Shown: positions 35,075-43,627 of the stretch, in pieces | Numbering within the stretch: the first letter of the stretch is position 1 | Layout of the letters: each line of letters begins with the position of its first letter | From: Micavibrio_B sp964399985 | GTDB lineage: Bacteria > Pseudomonadota > Alphaproteobacteria > Micavibrionales > Micavibrionaceae | Direction of reading: 5' to 3' | Assembly: GCA_964399985.1 (NCBI GenBank) | Contig: CAYNRY010000002.1 | Span: 1-64,000 of the forward strand | DNA length: 64,000 nucleotides | Program-made: the position numbers and the translations under genes | The notes under the pieces: generated by a model | Told to the model about the DNA's origin: nothing | Seen by the model: only the letters and a program-made list of their open reading frames with translations | The model's database searches: none

Positions 35075-35638
35075 TTATTCTCCGGTGGCCTTGCTCAAGT
35101 CCATAATCTGTGGCTTGCAGCCACAATTTTCAAGGAATTTCAAAAGATCGGCAGGTGTCAGCCCAACCGTCATCGTATTAATGAGTGGATGATAATTCAC
35201 GATCTCATGCCCCATCATCTCTTTATCGAGTACGAGAGTTACCTGATGATCCTTATCGTTTATGATTGAAAACGGCGTGACCGATCCCGGTGCAACGCCC
35301 AGATATTTCATGAGGCGTTCCGGAGAGCCGAACGACAAACGCCCAACATTGAGTAGCTCCGCAAGCTTCTTCATATCGATTTTCGTATGCGCCATCAGCG
35401 TAATCAGGAACATGCGCTCTTTCTTGTCACGGACGAAGAGATTGCGCGTATGAGCGCCTTTAATCTCGCGGTCGACATCATCAGCATCTTCGACGCTGAA
35501 GACAGCCCGATGCTTATATAGAGTGAATTCAATTTTTAATTCCTCGAAATGTGCCAAAAGCTCTTCCGCCGTCACGGGCGCTATATTTTCCACAGGCTTT
35601 TCCCCAAACTTTTCCTCAGAAAGTGAACTTAAGGACAT
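35075..35638 (-). CDS. YbaK/ProX-type aminoacyl-tRNA deacylase
   Basis: Trans-editing hydrolase of the INS superfamily, similar to ProX/PrdX, which clears Ala mischarged onto tRNA-Pro. Conserved features: TLYKHRAVFSVEDAD, KGAHTRNLFVRDKK (the catalytic Lys region), RLSFGSPERLMKYLGVAPGSVTPF and HEIVNYHPLINTMTVGL. At 187 residues it matches single-domain ProX. It precedes the CnoX gene by one base. Confidence 0.88.
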   Translation of the reverse strand: MSLSSLSEEKFGEKPVENIAPVTAEELLAHFEELKIEFTLYKHRAVFSVEDADDVDREIKGAHTRNLFVRDKKERMFLITLMAHTKIDMKKLAELLNVGRLSFGSPERLMKYLGVAPGSVTPFSIINDKDHQVTLVLDKEMMGHEIVNYHPLINTMTVGLTPADLLKFLENCGCKPQIMDLSKATGE

Positions 35639-35793
35639 GCTGATTTAAACCCTTGTTAAGATTTCGCGGTTAGTATGTAAAAATACATAAAACATGGATT
35701 AAATATTTAATCTCAATTTTAAAGAGCCACAAGTTTTGTAATTGGCCGAAAATTGATGTATTATTGAAATATTCGTTTCTGGGAGAAACAAAA

Positions 35794-35928
35794 ATGGCAG
35801 CATCATTTCCAGTAAGTGGGATTATTCCGGACGACACGGTTATGGGACAGTCTTTTCTAGCCCAGCCAGCCGTTACGGCTGCTGTAGCGCCTACCCCTGC
35901 TATTCAACCGACAGGTCCCAAGGTGTAA
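35794..35928 (+). CDS. Small protein of 44 aa, upstream partner of the 93-aa gene
   Basis: An ATG at 35794 with GGGAG eight bases upstream opens a frame ending at TAA 35928. The product is proline/alanine-rich (AQPAVTAAVAPTPAIQPTG) with a hydrophobic start. The next gene begins 4 bases after the stop and its ribosome binding site AAGGTG lies in the last codons, so the two are coupled. Too short for family assignment. Confidence 0.5.
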   Translation: MAASFPVSGIIPDDTVMGQSFLAQPAVTAAVAPTPAIQPTGPKV

Positions 35929-35931
35929 TCG

Positions 35932-36213
35932 ATGAATATTCAAATGGGGCATCTACCGGAAGGCGATTTAGTCATGGTATGTGACCAGAAACTTCCGGCG
36001 GAAGTAAAACGCGTTGAATATTTTCGCGATCAAAAGCTTTTAATGCTGGTGTATTTGAACGGTGATCGTGAAGACGAGCTCATGCATTATGAATTATCCG
36101 ATAATTATGCCCGCAAAGTAGAGCTTAAGAGCAGTTTGGTTATCGTGGAACCCGATATTCAGACTGGCCAGCAGATGGGCTATTACACCTCTCTGATTCA
36201 GGTCGGCGCCTAA
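35932..36213 (+). CDS. Hypothetical protein, 93 aa
   Basis: Not recognised. A compact, acidic, soluble protein (MNIQMGHLPEGDLVMVCDQK) with alternating hydrophobic and charged residues, suggesting a mostly beta fold. It is preceded by the 44-aa frame in the same operon and followed by tRNA-Gly about 100 bases later. No membrane segment. Confidence 0.6.
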   Translation: MNIQMGHLPEGDLVMVCDQKLPAEVKRVEYFRDQKLLMLVYLNGDREDELMHYELSDNYARKVELKSSLVIVEPDIQTGQQMGYYTSLIQVGA

Positions 36214-36318
36214 ATACCCCCTGCCATCCCTGCGAAGGCAAGGATCTCAATCAAAGTCATTTTTTCCCTTGTATTTCCTTTCGGGATGGTTATAAAACCC
36301 CTACCCATTAAATAGGAC

Positions 36319-36393
36319 GCGGGCGTAGCTCAGGGGTAGAGCACAACCTTGCCAAGGTTGGGGCCGAGGGTTCGAATCCCTTCGCCCGCTCCA
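36319..36393 (+). tRNA. tRNA-Gly(GCC)
   Basis: Acceptor stem GCGGGCG pairs with CGCCCGC. The D arm, the anticodon loop CUUGCCAAG (anticodon GCC) and the T arm GGUUCGAAU are all complete. The 3' CCA is encoded. Confidence 0.97.
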
Positions 36394-36419
36394 ATTTAAT
36401 ATTTATCCCAAAATTTCGA

Positions 36420-37202
36420 TCAATAAATACCCTCGAAGTCCTGCTTGGTCTCCGGAGCAGGTTCGGGATTTATTTGTGGCTCGAGCGTTTCCGGCGTTGT
36501 CGGAACGGCAGGCTGCGTCATCGTATCATCAACCGGCGATGAATCATCAAGCGGAGTTTCGTCGCGATATTCATCGGATACCGCCGCGGGCGGCGTATAA
36601 ACAGGTACAGATTCGCTGGGCATACTCGTAGAAGGTACTGATTCTTGTGTTTCAGATGTTGCGCCTTGTCTTTCAAACGCGCCCGGGTCGTCATCAGGTG
36701 TAACAGCATCATCTGTTTGCTGCTGCGTATCTGGCTCAACCGGGGGCGGCACGGCATCAGGTGCCTCGCCGTCAGTAGCTGGCGTTTGCACGCTACCCGC
36801 CTTTTCTTCCGGCGGCGGAATCGGCTCCGGATCGCGCCCCAAACAGTCGAGCACCCATACATCATAAACCGGATGGTTCATTGCAGAGAGAGCCGGGGAG
36901 GACGCAAACATCCAGCCGGAGAAAATCCATTTCGATGTTTTTTTCTCGTCATTACTTTGCCAGACTTGCAGGAACGCGGCGGCTTCGGATTTTTCGACCG
37001 GCGGCGGTTTGCGGCAGGACTGGACTTTTATATAGATTTCACCGAAGCGGACCGTCGATCCAACCTTGGCTTCAAATGTCATTGTCCGCGCCGTAATTTT
37101 ATCAAGCGAGCGTAATTTAACGACAGGGTAATCTTCGTAAGCGAGGGCGAAGGCATTGGTAGAATAAAGAAAGACCAGAAGAAAAATAACTTTCTTGATC
37201 AT
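36420..37202 (-). CDS. DUF2155 domain protein, exported
   Basis: Start MIKKVIFLLVFLYSTNAFAL at 37202 gives a signal peptide ending near AFA/L; the frame is open to 37256. Residues about 25-105 are the DUF2155 domain (VKLRSLDKITARTMTFEAKVG, RFGEIYIKVQSCRK, WIFSGWMFASSPAL, NHPVYDVWVLDC). The remaining 150 residues are proline- and acidic-rich, low-complexity, as in many alphaproteobacterial homologues. The family is thought to support cell-envelope functions. It lies in the conserved NDUFA12-mlaD-DUF2155 cluster. Confidence 0.9.
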   Translation of the reverse strand: MIKKVIFLLVFLYSTNAFALAYEDYPVVKLRSLDKITARTMTFEAKVGSTVRFGEIYIKVQSCRKPPPVEKSEAAAFLQVWQSNDEKKTSKWIFSGWMFASSPALSAMNHPVYDVWVLDCLGRDPEPIPPPEEKAGSVQTPATDGEAPDAVPPPVEPDTQQQTDDAVTPDDDPGAFERQGATSETQESVPSTSMPSESVPVYTPPAAVSDEYRDETPLDDSSPVDDTMTQPAVPTTPETLEPQINPEPAPETKQDFEGIY

Positions 37203-37285
37203 GGACAGGCATATAACGCGATAGAGATTTTTTTTATTCAAAAAAATTCCACGCACGCTTTTGTATACCTTTATTTTAAAGTTGT

Positions 37286-37768
37286 TTACGGTGAAGCAGG
37301 TTCAGCCGGAGCCTCTTCATCTTTTTTATCGCTGACACTGAAGATAAACTTGCCCAGCAATTGTTCAAGGTTTTGCGGCGCCTGTGTGAATTCTATGCGG
37401 CCATTATTCTCTATGTAATCCTCCGCACCACCCGGTTCGAGTTGCAGATATTTTCCGCCGAGCAGGCTTGTCGAGCTGATCAAAGCGGCTGTATCGGAGG
37501 GTAATTTAATATTTTGTCCAACCTCGATCGTGACGCGCGCGAGATAGGCTTTCGGATCGAGAGCGATACCGGCAATCTGGCCGACCTTCACACCGCTTAC
37601 CTGAACTTCATCGCCGACCTTAAGGCCTCCGATATCGGAGAAATCCGCCGTGATGCGATAGCCGTCGACATCGCCAACATTGGAAGATGTATAGCTGAAT
37701 GCTAAAAAAACGACCGCGCCGATAATAACCACGGCTCCTAAAACTGTCTCAACTACATTGCGTTTCAT
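37286..37768 (-). CDS. mlaD: MlaD, phospholipid transport MCE protein
   Basis: Substrate-binding, inner-membrane-anchored MCE protein of the Mla system that moves phospholipids between the outer and inner membranes. An N-terminal anchor (residues 8-28) precedes the MCE core FSDIGGLKVGDEVQVSGVKVGQIAGI and LPSDTAALISSTSLLGGKYLQLEPGG. At 160 residues the length is typical. mlaE/F are not in the window, as is usual when mlaD sits with NDUFA12. Confidence 0.94.
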   Translation of the reverse strand: MKRNVVETVLGAVVIIGAVVFLAFSYTSSNVGDVDGYRITADFSDIGGLKVGDEVQVSGVKVGQIAGIALDPKAYLARVTIEVGQNIKLPSDTAALISSTSLLGGKYLQLEPGGAEDYIENNGRIEFTQAPQNLEQLLGKFIFSVSDKKDEEAPAEPASP

Positions 37769-37787
37769 ATTCTCTTCCCTTTAATTA

Positions 37788-38180
37788 TTATTGTGGCGGT
37801 GTCCAGGCTGTATAATCGCCCGTCGCCTTGTCGCGCTTGCCGCCTTCCAGAATATGCCCCGGCGGACGATAGGCGTTATCGGTACCTGTTTCATTCGGCA
37901 CATAGGCTTTTTGCCAGTTGCGGCGGAAAGATTGATCTCCGGCGGGCGCTTCATCTGTTTGATAATGCAGCCAGCCATGCCATTCCGGCGGCACGCGGGA
38001 AGCCTCGACTTCACCTTTATAGATAACCCAGCGGCGATTACGCTTATAGCCCTTGCGAGGGCTCGCTTCGTAGTAAGTATTGCCCAGCGAATCCTGTCCC
38101 ATTCTTTTTGCGCCCGAAACCAAGGTCACGAACCAGATATGCGCAGGGGATTGCGCGCTGAAAAGGCTTAGAATTCCCAT
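37788..38180 (-). CDS. NDUFA12-like NADH:ubiquinone oxidoreductase subunit
   Basis: Accessory subunit of respiratory complex I (B17.2 family), a hallmark shared by alphaproteobacteria and mitochondria. The diagnostic region is GNTYYEASPRKGYKRNRRWVIYKGEVEAS, RVPPEWHGWLHYQTDEAP, and the late YRPPGHILEGGKRDKATGDY. At 130 residues it matches. No signal peptide, consistent with a matrix-side subunit. It is followed by mlaD 19 bases on. Confidence 0.95.
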   Translation of the reverse strand: MGILSLFSAQSPAHIWFVTLVSGAKRMGQDSLGNTYYEASPRKGYKRNRRWVIYKGEVEASRVPPEWHGWLHYQTDEAPAGDQSFRRNWQKAYVPNETGTDNAYRPPGHILEGGKRDKATGDYTAWTPPQ

Positions 38181-38248
38181 GTGAAATAATCCTTTAACTA
38201 ACGTCTTTACTGGCTTAAAACCGATAGGAAATCAAGCCAATTCAGGAC

Positions 38249-38725
38249 ATGGTCAAAATGCTCGATCCGGAAAAAAAACTATCTTCGCTTGGACTATCCC
38301 TGCCAAAGGCTGCGCCCCCTGCCGCTTCCTATGTGCCTTATGTCATTAGCGGCAACCATGTCTTTATTGCCGGCCAAATTCCATTCTTGAACGGTGAAAA
38401 GATGCATCAGGGCCGACTGGGCGAAAACTTCACCATTGAACAAGGGCAGGAAGCCGCAAAAGCCTGCGCTCTCAATATATTATCTCAGGTCAAAGCGGCC
38501 ATAGATGGTGACTGGGCGAAACTCGTCCGCTGCGTGCGTCTCGGCGGTTTTGTCAATGGAACGCCTGATTTCGACCAGCATCCTGCCGTAATCAACGGAG
38601 CATCCGACTTAATTGTTGCCGCACTTGGAGATATTGGCAGACATTCCCGGGCCGCGGTCGGAGTGGCCAACCTGCCATTTGGCGTTGCGGTGGAGATTGA
38701 TGCGATTTTCGAGATTAAGCCTTAA
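38249..38725 (+). CDS. RidA/YjgF-family protein
   Basis: Reactive imine/enamine deaminase family protein of 158 residues. ASYVPYVISGNHVFIAGQIPF, GRLGENFTIEQGQEAAKACALN and VRLGGFVNGTPDF are the family features. RidA deaminates 2-aminoacrylate and related intermediates. The conserved Arg of true RidA proteins is not clearly seen, so this may be an Rid7-like paralogue. Its last four bases overlap the convergent GNAT gene. Confidence 0.85.
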   Translation: MVKMLDPEKKLSSLGLSLPKAAPPAASYVPYVISGNHVFIAGQIPFLNGEKMHQGRLGENFTIEQGQEAAKACALNILSQVKAAIDGDWAKLVRCVRLGGFVNGTPDFDQHPAVINGASDLIVAALGDIGRHSRAAVGVANLPFGVAVEIDAIFEIKP

Positions 38726-39123
38726 CCATATTCCTTAATCATTTGGATCATAAACATAGAACTGCTATGTGGATCACGCACAAAGCCCGCAGCTTCGTAA
38801 AATTCCAGATTTTTTGGTTCTGTTATAAGCCATGCCAATCGGAAGCGATCACAGAGCCGGTCATCAAGCCGACCTAACATATCCAGACCCAGATGTTTTC
38901 TTCGCCAATCCGGATCGATTGCTAGATCGTATAGATTTGCACAGCCACTGGCGGCATCAACTGTCACACTGCCGACGATACGGCCTTCTTTTTTTAGACC
39001 ATAATATTCTCTATTCGCATCTGATAATGGGCTTGGATGCCAATTTTGGAAAGATCGGCATGCCACGTCACATAGGCCGTTCCAGTTGGTGTCGTTTCTC
39101 ATTACGCGGATCAATTCAGTCAT
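38722..39123 (-). CDS. GNAT-family acetyltransferase
   Basis: A 133-residue protein with the GNAT acetyl-CoA-binding motif A: YDLAIDPDWRRKHLGLDMLGRL (R-x-x-G-x-G/A form). EPKNLEFYEAAGFV is the usual C-terminal motif B. The acceptor substrate is unknown. It overlaps the ridA gene tail to tail. Confidence 0.85.
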   Translation of the reverse strand: MTELIRVMRNDTNWNGLCDVACRSFQNWHPSPLSDANREYYGLKKEGRIVGSVTVDAASGCANLYDLAIDPDWRRKHLGLDMLGRLDDRLCDRFRLAWLITEPKNLEFYEAAGFVRDPHSSSMFMIQMIKEYG

Positions 39124-39167
39124 GACCAGAAAATAGCCATAACTAATCTAAATTTCCAGAAATTATT

Positions 39168-40022
39168 CTACTTTTGCTTTTTTGCTGCAGACAGCATTTC
39201 TAATGCTGCATCTTTTTGAAACTGCTCATATGCAGCATTCGTGAATTTTTTAGCTGGGAAAAAACTGGCAACTTCCTGTGATGATAATCCGTAATAGACT
39301 TTTGCAATGCCGACGCTGTCAATCAACGCCTTGCCAATTTTGGTAGGTTCACTCGAGGAATAGAGAATACATTCCTCCAGACTTAAACTATCAGTCTTTT
39401 CGGTTGCCTGACGGATCGCCATGACTTCTGCATGGGCGATTGGATCGGCCCGGAAAGTCGAGCGATTGGCCCCTTCGCCTAAAATCCGGCCATTTTTATC
39501 GGCGATAATGGCACTAAACGGTCCACCAACACCGGAATTGACATTTTTCAGGGCTAAATCGAAGGTTTTTTGCATTAATTCTTCATGAGAATAGGTCGAT
39601 TTCGCTATTTCAATCCCGTTTCCATGCTTTTTTTCATTAATTTCGGGCTGATTATCGCGCAGCAACCGGCGAATAGTCTCTAAAAGTCGCTTGGGATCTA
39701 CTGGTTTCTTGAGCAAGTTATGAACGCCATGGCGCGATAGCTCCAGCAAGAGATCTGACGTTTCCTCCTGCGTGACCATGAGCATCGGCAAACCTAAATC
39801 TGCCGCAACAATTTCCTTGGCAAATTCAAGTCCCCCATAAGGTTGCATGTAATGATCGATGATCGCTAAATCAACTTCATGTTCCCTAACGACTTTCAAA
39901 GCCGACCCGCCATCGATGGCCTGGATCACGCGATAACCTGCAGGAATAAGAATATTGGCGATATATTCACGACTGACAGCAGAATCGTCCGCAACTAAGA
40001 TCAAAGAAGATATCTCACTCAT
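39168..40022 (-). CDS. Response regulator receiver fused to a zinc-ligand-less guanine deaminase-like domain
   Basis: Residues 5-122 form a REC domain: acidic pocket D12-D13, phosphoacceptor D56 (AIIDHYMQP), T84 and K106 (LLKKPV). Residues 145-265 follow guanine/tRNA deaminases (GGPFSAIIADKNGRILGEGANR, DPIAHAEVMAIRQA, ECILYSSSEPTKIGKALIDS, GIAKVYYGLSS). The catalytic HAE is kept (197-199), but the PCxxC motif that supplies the two zinc cysteines is PTKIG (T227, G230), so hydrolysis is doubtful. Phosphorylation of REC could control a nucleobase-binding or scaffolding domain. It overlaps clpA by four bases, so its output may involve ClpA. That last point is inference. Confidence 0.82.
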   Translation of the reverse strand: MSEISSLILVADDSAVSREYIANILIPAGYRVIQAIDGGSALKVVREHEVDLAIIDHYMQPYGGLEFAKEIVAADLGLPMLMVTQEETSDLLLELSRHGVHNLLKKPVDPKRLLETIRRLLRDNQPEINEKKHGNGIEIAKSTYSHEELMQKTFDLALKNVNSGVGGPFSAIIADKNGRILGEGANRSTFRADPIAHAEVMAIRQATEKTDSLSLEECILYSSSEPTKIGKALIDSVGIAKVYYGLSSQEVASFFPAKKFTNAAYEQFQKDAALEMLSAAKKQK

Positions 40023-42325
40023 TCAACGGTTTCCGTATCTGCGGCTTCCTCTGTATTTTTACGCGGCTTTTCGGATTTATACGAAAAATGCAGTTTTTCA
40101 GTATCGAAATCGATCATTACCGCGCCGCCATTGATCAATTTACCGAATAGAAGCTCTTCAGCCAGCGGCTTTTTGATCTTATCCTGAATAACACGCCCCA
40201 ATGGCCTTGCGCCCATTGTCGGGTCGTATCCAAGATCGGCAAGATAAGCCCTTGCTTTATCGGTCAAAGTAATGGTTACGTTTTTCTCAGCCAATTGAGC
40301 CTCGAGTTGCATGACAAATTTATCGACAACGCGCATGACGGTTTCTTTGCCAAGTGCAGCAAAAGGCACGATCGCATCAAGGCGGTTTCTGAATTCCGGC
40401 GTAAACAGGCGCTTGATTTCTTCCTGATCATCATCCACACGACGGTTCGATTCAAAGCCGAGCGGCGCTTTAGCCATCTGGCTAGCTCCTGCATTGGTAG
40501 TCATAATCAGAATAACATTCCGGAAATCGATATTTTTACCGTTATTGTCGGTCAGGCGGCCATAGTCCATGACCTGCAGCAAAAGATTGAAAAGATCCGG
40601 ATGCGCCTTCTCGATTTCATCTAAAAGCAGGATACAATGTGGGTGCTGGTCGATTTTATCAGTCAATAGACCACCCTGTTCAAATCCAACATAGCCAGGC
40701 GGGGCGCCGATTAAGCGAGAGACAGCGTGGCGCTCCATATATTCTGACATATCAAAGCGGATCATTTCGATGCCAAGCGTCTTTGCCATCTGCTTGGCAA
40801 CCTCGGTTTTACCAACCCCGGTAGGACCGGAGAAGAGATAAGACCCGATCGGTTTTTCAGGATCACGAAGTCCTGCCCGCGCCATCTTAATGGAATCTGA
40901 CAAAATTTGGATTGCAGCATCCTGATCGAAAACCATGGTTTTCAAGTCACGCTCTAATGTCTGTAAAACCTGTCGGTCATCCTTGGAAACCGCCTTGGCC
41001 GGGATTCTGGCAATAGCAGCGACAACGCCTTCAATATCTTTAAGGCCGATGGTTTTTTTGCGTTTTGCTGCAGGCAATAGCATTTGTGCTGCACCCACCT
41101 CATCAATAATATCGATTGCCTTATCGGGGAGTTTGCGGTCGCCGATATAGCGAGCGGACAGCTCGACAGCCGCTTTGATCGCCTCCATCGTATATTTAAC
41201 ATTATGGTGTTTCTCGTAATAAGGCTTCAGGCCTTTTAGGATACGGATTGCATCGTCGAGACTTGGTTCATGCACATCTATTTTCTGGAAACGGCGTGCC
41301 AAAGCGCGGTCTTTTTCAAAATGGTTGCGGTATTCTTTATATGTCGTCGAGCCAACGCAGCGCAAAGAGCCATTGGCCAAAGCGGGTTTTAGCAGATTTG
41401 AGGCATCCATCGCCCCGCCCGATGTTGCACCGGCACCGATAATCGTATGGATCTCATCGATAAACAAAACCACGTTATCCATATTCTGGAGCTCAGTAAT
41501 AACGGCCTTCAATCTCTCTTCGAAATCGCCGCGATAACGGGTTCCGGCAAGCAAAGCACCCATATCGAGCGAGAAAATTGTGCAGTCTTCGAGAACTTCC
41601 GGCACTTCTTTATCGATGATCTTTTTGGCCAGCCCTTCGGCAATGGCTGTCTTGCCGACACCGGGGTCCCCGACGTAAAGCGGATTATTTTTGCTGCGCC
41701 GGCAAAGGATCTGGATGGTGCGGTCGACTTCTTTCTCGCGCCCAACCAATGGATCGATTTTACCCTTTTGCGCTTTCTCATTCAAATTTGTGCAGTAGGC
41801 ATCGAGCGCCTCACGGCCAGTCTTGGCCGGCTTGTCATCTCCCGACATAGGGTCCGCCCCGCGCGGCAGGCGCGGCGTCTCGCCCGATCCCGGAACCTTG
41901 GCTATCCCGTGGCTGATATAATTAACCGCATCGAAACGGGTCATTTCATGTTCCTGCAGGAAATGAACGGCATGGCTTTCGCGCTCAGAAAATAAGGCAA
42001 CCAGTACATTGGCACCTGTTACTTCTTCGCGGCCAGACGATTGAACATGGATCGCGGCGCGTTGAAGAACGCGTTGAAAAGCCGTTGTCGGCTTGGCTTC
42101 GACGCTGCCACCGCTGATAAGATAGGTCAGCTCATTATCGAGATAGGTTTCGATCTGTAATCTAAGCTCCGGCAAAGGCACCCCGCAGGAACGAAGAACC
42201 GCCATGGCATCCTGATCCTCCACCAGTGCCAAAAGCAAATGTTCCAAGGTGGCAAATTCGTGCAGGCGCGCATTAGCGGCGGCCAGCGCTTTATGAAGCG
42301 TTTGTTCCAGATTACGGGACAACAT
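40019..42325 (-). CDS. clpA: ATP-dependent Clp protease ATPase subunit ClpA
   Basis: Hexameric AAA+ unfoldase that feeds substrates to ClpP. The N-domain (residues 1-145) binds ClpS. AAA-1 has Walker A GDPGVGKTAIAEG and Walker B VVLFIDEIHTIIGAGA. AAA-2 has Walker A SGPTGVGKTEVAKQM and Walker B CILLLDEIEKAHPD. At 768 residues it matches the family, and it ends with an acidic/threonine tail. The IGL-type ClpP loop is not obvious, but the AAA-2 region is otherwise canonical. Preceded 15 bases upstream by clpS, forming the standard clpS-clpA pair. Confidence 0.97.
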   Translation of the reverse strand: MLSRNLEQTLHKALAAANARLHEFATLEHLLLALVEDQDAMAVLRSCGVPLPELRLQIETYLDNELTYLISGGSVEAKPTTAFQRVLQRAAIHVQSSGREEVTGANVLVALFSERESHAVHFLQEHEMTRFDAVNYISHGIAKVPGSGETPRLPRGADPMSGDDKPAKTGREALDAYCTNLNEKAQKGKIDPLVGREKEVDRTIQILCRRSKNNPLYVGDPGVGKTAIAEGLAKKIIDKEVPEVLEDCTIFSLDMGALLAGTRYRGDFEERLKAVITELQNMDNVVLFIDEIHTIIGAGATSGGAMDASNLLKPALANGSLRCVGSTTYKEYRNHFEKDRALARRFQKIDVHEPSLDDAIRILKGLKPYYEKHHNVKYTMEAIKAAVELSARYIGDRKLPDKAIDIIDEVGAAQMLLPAAKRKKTIGLKDIEGVVAAIARIPAKAVSKDDRQVLQTLERDLKTMVFDQDAAIQILSDSIKMARAGLRDPEKPIGSYLFSGPTGVGKTEVAKQMAKTLGIEMIRFDMSEYMERHAVSRLIGAPPGYVGFEQGGLLTDKIDQHPHCILLLDEIEKAHPDLFNLLLQVMDYGRLTDNNGKNIDFRNVILIMTTNAGASQMAKAPLGFESNRRVDDDQEEIKRLFTPEFRNRLDAIVPFAALGKETVMRVVDKFVMQLEAQLAEKNVTITLTDKARAYLADLGYDPTMGARPLGRVIQDKIKKPLAEELLFGKLINGGAVMIDFDTEKLHFSYKSEKPRKNTEEAADTETVE

Positions 42326-42340
42326 GAGGGCGACCCTTTC

Positions 42341-42739
42341 TTATTCTTTTTCCATGGTACATTGCAAAGGCTGTTCATTGGCCCTCGCAAAATCCATGAC
42401 CTGATTGACCTTGGTTTCGGCGACTTCGTAGGTAAAAACTCCACAAAGCCCGACACCGCGGCGATGGACATGAAGCATAATGTCTGTGGCTTCATGCTTA
42501 TTCTTATTGAAGAACCTTTCCAAAATATGAATGACGAACTCCATCGGCGTATAATCGTCATTTAAAAGCAGGACTTTGTACAGACCCGGCTTCTGGGTTT
42601 TAGTGCGGGTTTTCAGCAAAAGGGAATTTTGCGGTTCGTTATTCTGGTCAGGGGTTTGCTTATCTCCGCCATTTGAGGCGGTAATATCGGAAAACTGCAT
42701 CTCGGCAATGAATTTCGGCATGAAAATATTATAAACCAT
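42341..42739 (-). CDS. clpS: ATP-dependent Clp protease adaptor ClpS
   Basis: N-end-rule adaptor that binds N-terminal Leu, Phe, Tyr or Trp and delivers proteins to ClpA. The conserved part begins near residue 50: KPGLYKVLLLNDDYTPMEFVIHIL, the binding pocket with MLHVHRRGVGLCGVFTYEVAETKV. The N-terminal extension is long and polar, as usual for this disordered segment. Start could be 42739 or a later Met (MPKFIAEM or MQFSDI); no strong binding site decides. Confidence 0.96.
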   Translation of the reverse strand: MVYNIFMPKFIAEMQFSDITASNGGDKQTPDQNNEPQNSLLLKTRTKTQKPGLYKVLLLNDDYTPMEFVIHILERFFNKNKHEATDIMLHVHRRGVGLCGVFTYEVAETKVNQVMDFARANEQPLQCTMEKE

Positions 42740-42796
42740 TTCTTGGCTTTAATTTAGATCAATGTTCAAAAATCTCCAATGGTGCTTATTTATAAG

Positions 42797-42836
42797 AAAA
42801 ACCCTGCCGGGGAGCTGTCCCGACAGGGTTTTCAAG
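42797..42836 (-). terminator. Rho-independent terminator of the phasin gene
   Basis: AAAACCCTG and CAGGGTTTT pair, extended by a CCGGG/TCCCG part. On the minus strand it is followed by TTTTTCTT. It lies 40 bases beyond the phasin stop. Confidence 0.85.
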
Positions 42837-42870
42837 AGGTTGCCCATGTTTGGACAGGCAACGTAACTTA

Positions 42871-43338
42871 TTAAGCAGCCATCGATTCAGAGGCTTTTTT
42901 TACGCTTTTCGAAACTTCTTCGTTGATCGGCTCCATCGCTTCCTGAGTCAGCTTGATGGTGATTTCAGACAGCTTTGAAGCTGTTTGCATGATTTGTTCG
43001 AAATTATTCTGAGCGATCTTGTTTTGTGTTTCAGCGACTTCGCTCAATGTCTTGCAAGCCATTAGCTGCTTCAACGCTTCGCTTTGACGCTCCGCGGCGC
43101 TTTGCGCGATCTCTGTTACTGTTTTGATATATTGCTCAAACCCTTGCGCAAAGACGGAGCCGGATTTCATGACAGCTTCAAAGCCTTGACGGCTGGACTC
43201 AGTGGCTTCGTTTTTGAATTTCTCAAAATGGTCTTTACTGGTAGTCATGATTTTCTCCATGGATTCTAAAGATTGCGGGTTGAAAGGAATAATCGAGCTA
43301 TCTTTGCCGAAAGGATTTTTGGTGTTTTTGCTGGCCAT
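42871..43338 (-). CDS. Phasin-family protein
   Basis: Start MASKNTKNPFGKD at 43338 follows AGGAGAATATCG; a frame upstream to 43389 is less likely. The 155-residue protein is almost all amphipathic helix (IMTTSKDHFEKFKNEATESSR, MKSGSVFAQGFEQYIKTV, SEALKQLMACKTLSEVAETQ), the phasin pattern. Phasins coat polyhydroxyalkanoate granules. No phaC gene is in the window, so it is either a granule protein at a distance or a related helical stress protein. Confidence 0.88.
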   Translation of the reverse strand: MASKNTKNPFGKDSSIIPFNPQSLESMEKIMTTSKDHFEKFKNEATESSRQGFEAVMKSGSVFAQGFEQYIKTVTEIAQSAAERQSEALKQLMACKTLSEVAETQNKIAQNNFEQIMQTASKLSEITIKLTQEAMEPINEEVSKSVKKASESMAA

Positions 43339-43627
43339 CGATATTCTCCTGATTTGTTCAATCGCAGTATGCGCCTGATTTTCTGGCACTGCAACATCAT
43401 GGGAAATTTAATCCAATTAGACTTATATTGCAATGCACCATTATAATATAATATGGGCCACCACCGAGGTCAAGTATTTATTTGTGCGATGCAGCATTTT
43501 TAGCCATTTAATAGTAATTTATGCATTTTAACGCTACACTTTAAGGGAAAGGCCGATATAGAATGCATATATAAAGAATCACTTATATCCCGCCTTCCGT
43601 CATCTTATTAAATTTTATCTGGGTACC

